A stretch of DNA of 9,108 nucleotides, from assembly GCA_019232645.1 (NCBI GenBank), contig JAFANO010000236.1, positions 1 through 9,108 on the forward strand, given 5' to 3'. Numbering within the stretch: position 1 is the stretch's first letter; the number at the start of each line of letters is the position of its first letter. The notes below the pieces were generated by a model. That model searched no databases. It was not told the origin of the DNA and worked only from the letters and a program-made list of their open reading frames with translations. This DNA is from Planctomycetaceae bacterium. GTDB lineage: Bacteria > Planctomycetota > Planctomycetia > Isosphaerales > Isosphaeraceae. The translations under genes were made by a program, and so were the position numbers. Below are positions 5,760 to 9,108 of this stretch, one piece after another.

Positions 5760-6608
5760 ATGTCCCTCAGACCAGGAGGGCAAGCGAACACCTGGCACGG
5801 ACACTTCGAGCCCAAGCGGGTGCCCGAAGGGGTCTGGATGCGCTGTGAAGGCTGCCAGGCCACGCTCTTCCGCAAGCGCGTCGAGCAGAACCTCAACGTC
5901 TGCCACGAGTGCAACTACCATTTCTCGGTCTCCGCGGTCGACCGGATCGCGCAACTGCTCGACGCCGACACGTTCGAGGAGTGGTTCCCCGACCTCCGCC
6001 CCGGCGACCCGCTGGGGTTCAACGACCGCCGACCCTACCCCGAGCGGGTCCGCGCCGAGCAGGAGCGGACCGGGCTGAATGAGGCGGCGATCGTCGGCCA
6101 GGGGTTCATCAAGGGGATCCGGATCGTCTTCGGCCTGACCGACAGCGGCTTCATCATGGGGAGCATGGGCTCGGTCGTCGGCGAGAAGCTCACCCGCGCG
6201 ATCGAGGAGGCCACCCTGCAGCGGCTCCCGCTGGTGATCGTCTCGGGCTCGGGAGGTGGGGCCCGGATGCACGAGGGGATCCTCTCGCTGATGCAGATGG
6301 CCAAGGTCTCGTCCGCGCTGGCGCGGCATCACGCGGCGGGGGGCCTCTACATCAGCGTCCTGACCCACCCGACGATGGGGGGGGTCGCGGCGAGCTTCGC
6401 CTCGCTCGGCGACATCATCCTGGCCGAGCCCAAGGCGCTGATCGGCTTCGCCGGGCCGAAAGTCATCGCCCAGACGGTCCGCGTCCAACTGCCCAGCGGC
6501 TTCCAGACGAGCGAGTTCCTCCTGGAGCACGGCTTCATCGATCGGATCGTCCACCGCCGTGACCTTCGGAGCATGCTCGCACAGTTGATCGATTATGCCT
6601 CGCCTTGA
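5760..6608 (+). CDS. accD: acetyl-CoA carboxylase carboxyltransferase subunit beta
   Basis: AccD is the beta half of the carboxyltransferase that moves the carboxyl group from biotin on AccB to acetyl-CoA, making malonyl-CoA for fatty acid synthesis; it works with AccA, which is not in this window. The 282-residue protein shows the N-terminal zinc ribbon (Cys29, Cys32, Cys48, Cys51) and the crotonase-type carboxyltransferase core: [66 protein letters not shown] and [16 protein letters not shown] strong AGGAGG (5749-5754) lies 5 bases before the ATG. The leader carries copy 1 of the 93-base repeat. The 3' end overlaps the converging PIG-L gene by 16 bases. Confidence 0.97.
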   Translation: MSLRPGGQANTWHGHFEPKRVPEGVWMRCEGCQATLFRKRVEQNLNVCHECNYHFSVSAVDRIAQLLDADTFEEWFPDLRPGDPLGFNDRRPYPERVRAEQERTGLNEAAIVGQGFIKGIRIVFGLTDSGFIMGSMGSVVGEKLTRAIEEATLQRLPLVIVSGSGGGARMHEGILSLMQMAKVSSALARHHAAGGLYISVLTHPTMGGVAASFASLGDIILAEPKALIGFAGPKVIAQTVRVQLPSGFQTSEFLLEHGFIDRIVHRRDLRSMLAQLIDYASP

Positions 6609-7435
6609 TCGGCTGTGCCCCGGGTCCCTTGCCCGCGTGGCTCGCGGCTGTTCGTAGGCACCACGGCTCCCCCGCTCCCGTCTTGCCCGATCAGCTCCAG
6701 CAGCAGGTTATCCCGCGGGTAGGCGGGGCCGAGATACTGGCGGAACGCCTCGGCCTGCGTCACGCCGATCTCACGGCCCCGGCGCTCGCCCCAGCGGGCC
6801 TGGCTCTCGAGGTATTCGTCGATCCCGTGGTGCTTCCTCAGCCAGTGACGTTGGCTGCCGTGGCAGGCGAGCATCTGCCGCTTGAGCACGAAGACCCGTG
6901 AGATGTCGACGTGAAACCCCACCGCCACGGGCAAACCGTCGCGGCCGATCCCCTCGATCGGGTCCACGAAATAGAGGTGGGGGATCCTCGTCAAGGGGGG
7001 GGCGGGCTCCCACTGCCGGGTGACATAGTTGGGGATCGGCGCGGCGAAGCAGGCGTCGCGGACCAGCAGGCTGGTCATCTCGTGGTCGCAGAGGTAGTCG
7101 ACCGGCGGCGCCGTCAGGACCAGGTCGGGGCGGACTCGGCGCAGGGCCTCGGTCACCTTCCTCCGCGACTCGTCGTCGTTGAAGATCGCCAGGTCGCGGA
7201 ACTCGAGGCAGAGGTAATCGGCATCGATCAGGTTGGCCGACGCCCGCGCCTCGTTCCGGCGGAATTCGGCGATCGCCTCGGCGTCGTGCTCGGCGCTGCC
7301 GCAGTCGCCGGGGGTCATCGTCGCCAGGGTGATGTGGCAGCCCGCCTCGCGGAGCAGGGCCAGTGTGCCGGCGCACTGGAATTCCAGGTCGTCGGGGTGG
7401 GCGTGCAGGGCCAAAACGCGGATCGGCGGGTTCAT
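6593..7435 (-). CDS. PIG-L family deacetylase
   Basis: PIG-L enzymes are zinc-dependent N-deacetylases acting on GlcNAc-type substrates (GlcNAc-PI, mycothiol, bacillithiol precursors, lipid or antibiotic sugars). This 280-residue protein has the N-terminal motif LHAHPDD (His13, Asp15, Asp16), the TPGD loop (41-44) and a third zinc ligand candidate, His118 in CDHEMTS. No signal peptide is seen, so it is probably cytoplasmic. The substrate is not evident; BshB1-like bacillithiol motifs are not clear. GGAGG (7443-7447, minus strand) sits 5 bases before the ATG. About 25 residues after the recognisable LLLELIGQ end are Gly/Arg-rich and low in complexity, and their codons overlap the accD stop, which suggests a late extension of the frame. 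Confidence 0.93.
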   Translation of the reverse strand: MNPPIRVLALHAHPDDLEFQCAGTLALLREAGCHITLATMTPGDCGSAEHDAEAIAEFRRNEARASANLIDADYLCLEFRDLAIFNDDESRRKVTEALRRVRPDLVLTAPPVDYLCDHEMTSLLVRDACFAAPIPNYVTRQWEPAPPLTRIPHLYFVDPIEGIGRDGLPVAVGFHVDISRVFVLKRQMLACHGSQRHWLRKHHGIDEYLESQARWGERRGREIGVTQAEAFRQYLGPAYPRDNLLLELIGQDGSGGAVVPTNSREPRGQGTRGTADQGEA

Positions 7436-7600
7436 GACGGCCTCCCTGGGCGTGCGGAATTTTCCTCGAGCGGCCCGATCTGAGGTTTACCGATCCCGGG
7501 TCCCTGAGGCAAGATCCTCGCCATCGCCGGCTCAAGAATCGCCGCTGGCATGTCCGATGCTACCGGAAGATTCGCCCGAGGATGAACGCCGCCCCCTTAG

Positions 7601-7693
7601 CATTCGAGATCTTTTGTGCGCTTTGTTCGGATCTCAAAATTGAGATTTCAGATTTCAAATCAGCAGACCGAACGCACGAAATCCCTGGAATCC
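7601..7693 (-). repeat. 93-base dispersed intergenic repeat, copy 2 (inverted)
   Basis: Reverse-complement partner of 5636-5728, 77 of 93 positions identical without gaps. Its best-conserved part, 7642-7668, contains the TTTCAAAT units. It ends 27 bases before the ATG of the SGNH-like gene. Its ends keep TTCCAG and CTCGAA on the minus strand, one base short of the inverted ends seen in copy 1. A GTG-initiated reading of the downstream gene from 7616 would translate most of this repeat and is rejected. Confidence 0.8.
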
Positions 7694-7703
7694 GATGATA
7701 CCC

Positions 7704-7710
7704 GAGAGGG
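7704..7710 (+). promoter_or_regulatory. ribosome binding site that decides the SGNH-like start
   Basis: GAGAGGG at 7704-7710 lies 10 bases before ATG 7721. A second in-frame ATG at 7727 is 16 bases away and less likely. Confidence 0.5.
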
Positions 7711-7720
7711 TCCCCCCGAG

Positions 7721-8956
7721 ATGTCGATGCCTCGACCTCACGTGCCGCTCTCTCCGCCGGCCTCGACGCGACGACGTCGGGTAACGCCCGGCCCGCCCGC
7801 CCGCGTCCGAGCGTCGGGGAGGGTGCCTTGGGGCGTGCTGGGGATGCTCGGGCTGATGGTGGCGATCGAGTCCTTCGTCGCGCGCCATCCGCTGGACTTC
7901 TCGGACCCCGTCAGCCTGAGCTGGCAGCTCGGTGCGCGGGACGCCCGCGACGAGGCGCCGGGGTGCTCGATCCTCTGCCTCGGCGACAGCCTGGTCAAGC
8001 ACGCCGTCATCCCCAAGGTCGTCGCCGCGCACACGGGCCGGCGGGTCGTCAACCTGGCGCTGGCGCGCGGGCCCGCGCCGGCCACCTTCTTCCTGCTCCG
8101 CCGCGCGCTGGAGGCCGGCACGCGGCCGGAGGCCATCGTGGTCGACTTCAAGCCCAGCGTGCTCGTCGGCAGCCCCCGCTACAACCTCCGCTACTGGCAG
8201 GAGATCGTGTCGCCGCGCGAGTGCCTCGAGCTGGCCCGGACCACCGGCGGCAGCTCGCTCCTGACCGCGATCGTCCTGGGCCGGCTCCTCCCCACATTCC
8301 GGTCGCGCCTCGAAGTCCGGGACGCCGTCCTGGCGGCCCTCCGGGGCGAAGTGCCCCCCATGCGCCCGATCAACCGGGTCTGCCGGCGGAACTGGCGCGT
8401 CAACGATGGGGCCAATGTCGGGGCCCGGAACCCCGCCTTCACCGGCGAGGTCGGGCCCGATGAGCACCGGAAGCTCCTGTCGCACCTCTGGTACTGCCAC
8501 CACGCCAATGCCGCCCATGTCCGCCGCCTCCTCGACCTGACCGCGGCGCGCGGCATCCGCGTCTACTGGCTCCTGCCGCCCCTCTCCCCCCAGCTCCAGG
8601 CCCGCCGCGAGCAATCGGGCGCCGAGGCGGGATATCTTCGATTCGTTCAATCGATGCACGCGCGATATCGTCACTTGACGATCATCGACGGCCGTCACGC
8701 GAGCTATGACCACACGCTCTTCGTCGACGCGACCCATCTCAACGGCCAGGGGGCCAATACATTGAGCACCGACCTTGCCTCCCTGCTCGATCGCGACCGG
8801 GCCGCCCTGGCTCCTGGCCCGCGCTGGGTGGACCTGCCCGCTTATCGTCCCCGACCTGTCATCGTCCCGCTCGAGGATGTCGAGCAATCGAGGAGGGTAC
8901 TCTCGATCTCCCACGGGTCCCTCACCTTCACACGCCGAAAGGGTGAGCGAGGTTGA
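7721..8956 (+). CDS. membrane-anchored SGNH/GDSL-like protein
   Basis: This 411-residue protein starts with an Arg/Pro-rich cytoplasmic stretch (1-35), then one hydrophobic segment (about 36-54, VPWGVLGMLGLMVAIESF), so the rest is probably periplasmic or outside the membrane. The SGNH-type block I is LCLGDSLVKH (Gly88, Asp89, Ser90), followed by VNLALARGPAPATFFLLRRAL; the C-terminal DATHLNGQG gives the Asp336/His339 pair of block V. This pattern fits SGNH hydrolases and the AlgX/AlgJ-like or DUF1574-type proteins that acetylate or deacetylate surface polysaccharides. The exact family was not verified. A Pro/Arg-rich tail of about 50 residues follows block V. ATG 7721 is chosen over GTG 7616 because the longer form would translate the intergenic repeat. 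Substrate unknown; a link to the neighbouring PIG-L deacetylase is only positional. Confidence 0.82.
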   Translation: MSMPRPHVPLSPPASTRRRRVTPGPPARVRASGRVPWGVLGMLGLMVAIESFVARHPLDFSDPVSLSWQLGARDARDEAPGCSILCLGDSLVKHAVIPKVVAAHTGRRVVNLALARGPAPATFFLLRRALEAGTRPEAIVVDFKPSVLVGSPRYNLRYWQEIVSPRECLELARTTGGSSLLTAIVLGRLLPTFRSRLEVRDAVLAALRGEVPPMRPINRVCRRNWRVNDGANVGARNPAFTGEVGPDEHRKLLSHLWYCHHANAAHVRRLLDLTAARGIRVYWLLPPLSPQLQARREQSGAEAGYLRFVQSMHARYRHLTIIDGRHASYDHTLFVDATHLNGQGANTLSTDLASLLDRDRAALAPGPRWVDLPAYRPRPVIVPLEDVEQSRRVLSISHGSLTFTRRKGERG

Positions 8957-9108
8957 GCCTCCGATGCTAGGCCCCGGAACGCGACGCGTCCGATCGAGCC
9001 AACCCTGGTCCGAAAAGCCTCTCAATCGCGTAGCTTCGGAATTCTCTGACCTCAAAATCCACGATCCGCATGCTCGCGTGATCCCGAGGACGGTTAAACT
9101 AGAGAATT

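Larger units (their letters stand above)
7436..7720. other. divergent intergenic region between the PIG-L and SGNH-like genes
   Basis: This 285-base stretch should hold promoters for both divergent genes, but no hexamer pair close to consensus was found on either strand. Its right part is copy 2 of the 93-base repeat (7601-7693). The remainder shows no gene or clear hairpin. Confidence 0.55.

Noticed and set aside
6605..7483. Plus-strand frames opposite the PIG-L gene
   Set aside because: Shadows of a gene with clear AHPDD and zinc-site motifs on the minus strand.
5636..7693. The inverted repeat pair as ends of a transposon or a proven invertible cassette
   Set aside because: No transposase or recombinase lies between the copies, no target-site duplication was found, and accD is an essential core gene; only a repeat pair is claimed.
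7616..7720. GTG 7616 as the start of the SGNH-like gene
   Set aside because: It would translate the 93-base intergenic repeat; ATG 7721 has its own ribosome binding site and leads directly to the Arg/Pro-rich and membrane segments.
8921..8947. CTCACC/GGTGAG inverted repeat at the end of the SGNH-like gene as a terminator
   Set aside because: It is only six base pairs, lies inside the coding sequence and has no T-run.
8957..9108. Possible gene or promoter in the last 150 bases
   Set aside because: No open frame with domain content and no hexamer pair close to consensus; TTAAAC near 9097 alone is not enough.

Overview
The window reads as a stretch of high-GC chromosome from a planctomycete, most likely of the Isosphaeraceae/Gemmata side. 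This is inferred from the gene families, the strong G/C preference at third codon positions, the tandem small FHA proteins and the AT-rich intergenic TTTGAAAT motifs. No rRNA, tRNA, CRISPR array, transposase or phage gene is visible. Most genes are housekeeping genes of central carbon and lipid metabolism. The unusual material lies in one degenerate enzyme and in the intergenic DNA.

Layout: (1) 1-1206 holds two overlapping genes for small forkhead-associated (FHA) phosphothreonine-binding proteins behind a likely sigma70-type promoter; the second appears to have lost its C-terminal tail through a one-base shift in a C-run. (2) 1207-3860 is a glycolytic/gluconeogenic unit: a consensus sigma70 promoter (TTGACA-18-TATAAT), gapA (GAPDH), an intergenic hairpin, pgk (phosphoglycerate kinase, best read from a TTG start), and a strong GC stem-loop after pgk. 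(3) 3861-4323 is a roughly 460-base non-coding stretch carrying two copies of a 20-base perfect hairpin sequence. (4) 4324-6608 runs rpe (ribulose-phosphate 3-epimerase), a histidine-phosphatase-fold protein lacking both catalytic histidines, and accD (acetyl-CoA carboxylase beta subunit), all on the plus strand. (5) 6593-7435 is a PIG-L family deacetylase on the minus strand whose 3' end overlaps accD tail to tail. (6) 7721-8956 is a membrane-anchored SGNH/GDSL-like protein. The last 150 bases hold no recognisable gene.

GapA, Pgk and Rpe link lower glycolysis/gluconeogenesis with the pentose phosphate pathway, and AccD commits acetyl-CoA to fatty acid synthesis. The PIG-L and SGNH proteins belong to families that modify sugars and cell-surface glycans, but their substrates cannot be read from sequence.

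The two strongest unexplained signals are: (a) a 93-base element present twice in opposite orientation (5636-5728 and 7601-7693, 77 of 93 positions identical by hand alignment, no gaps), flanking accD and the PIG-L gene; and (b) the pseudophosphatase, in which RHG has become RPG and the second catalytic His has become Glu while the fold motifs are kept. Neither proves a new system; both are specific and checkable.
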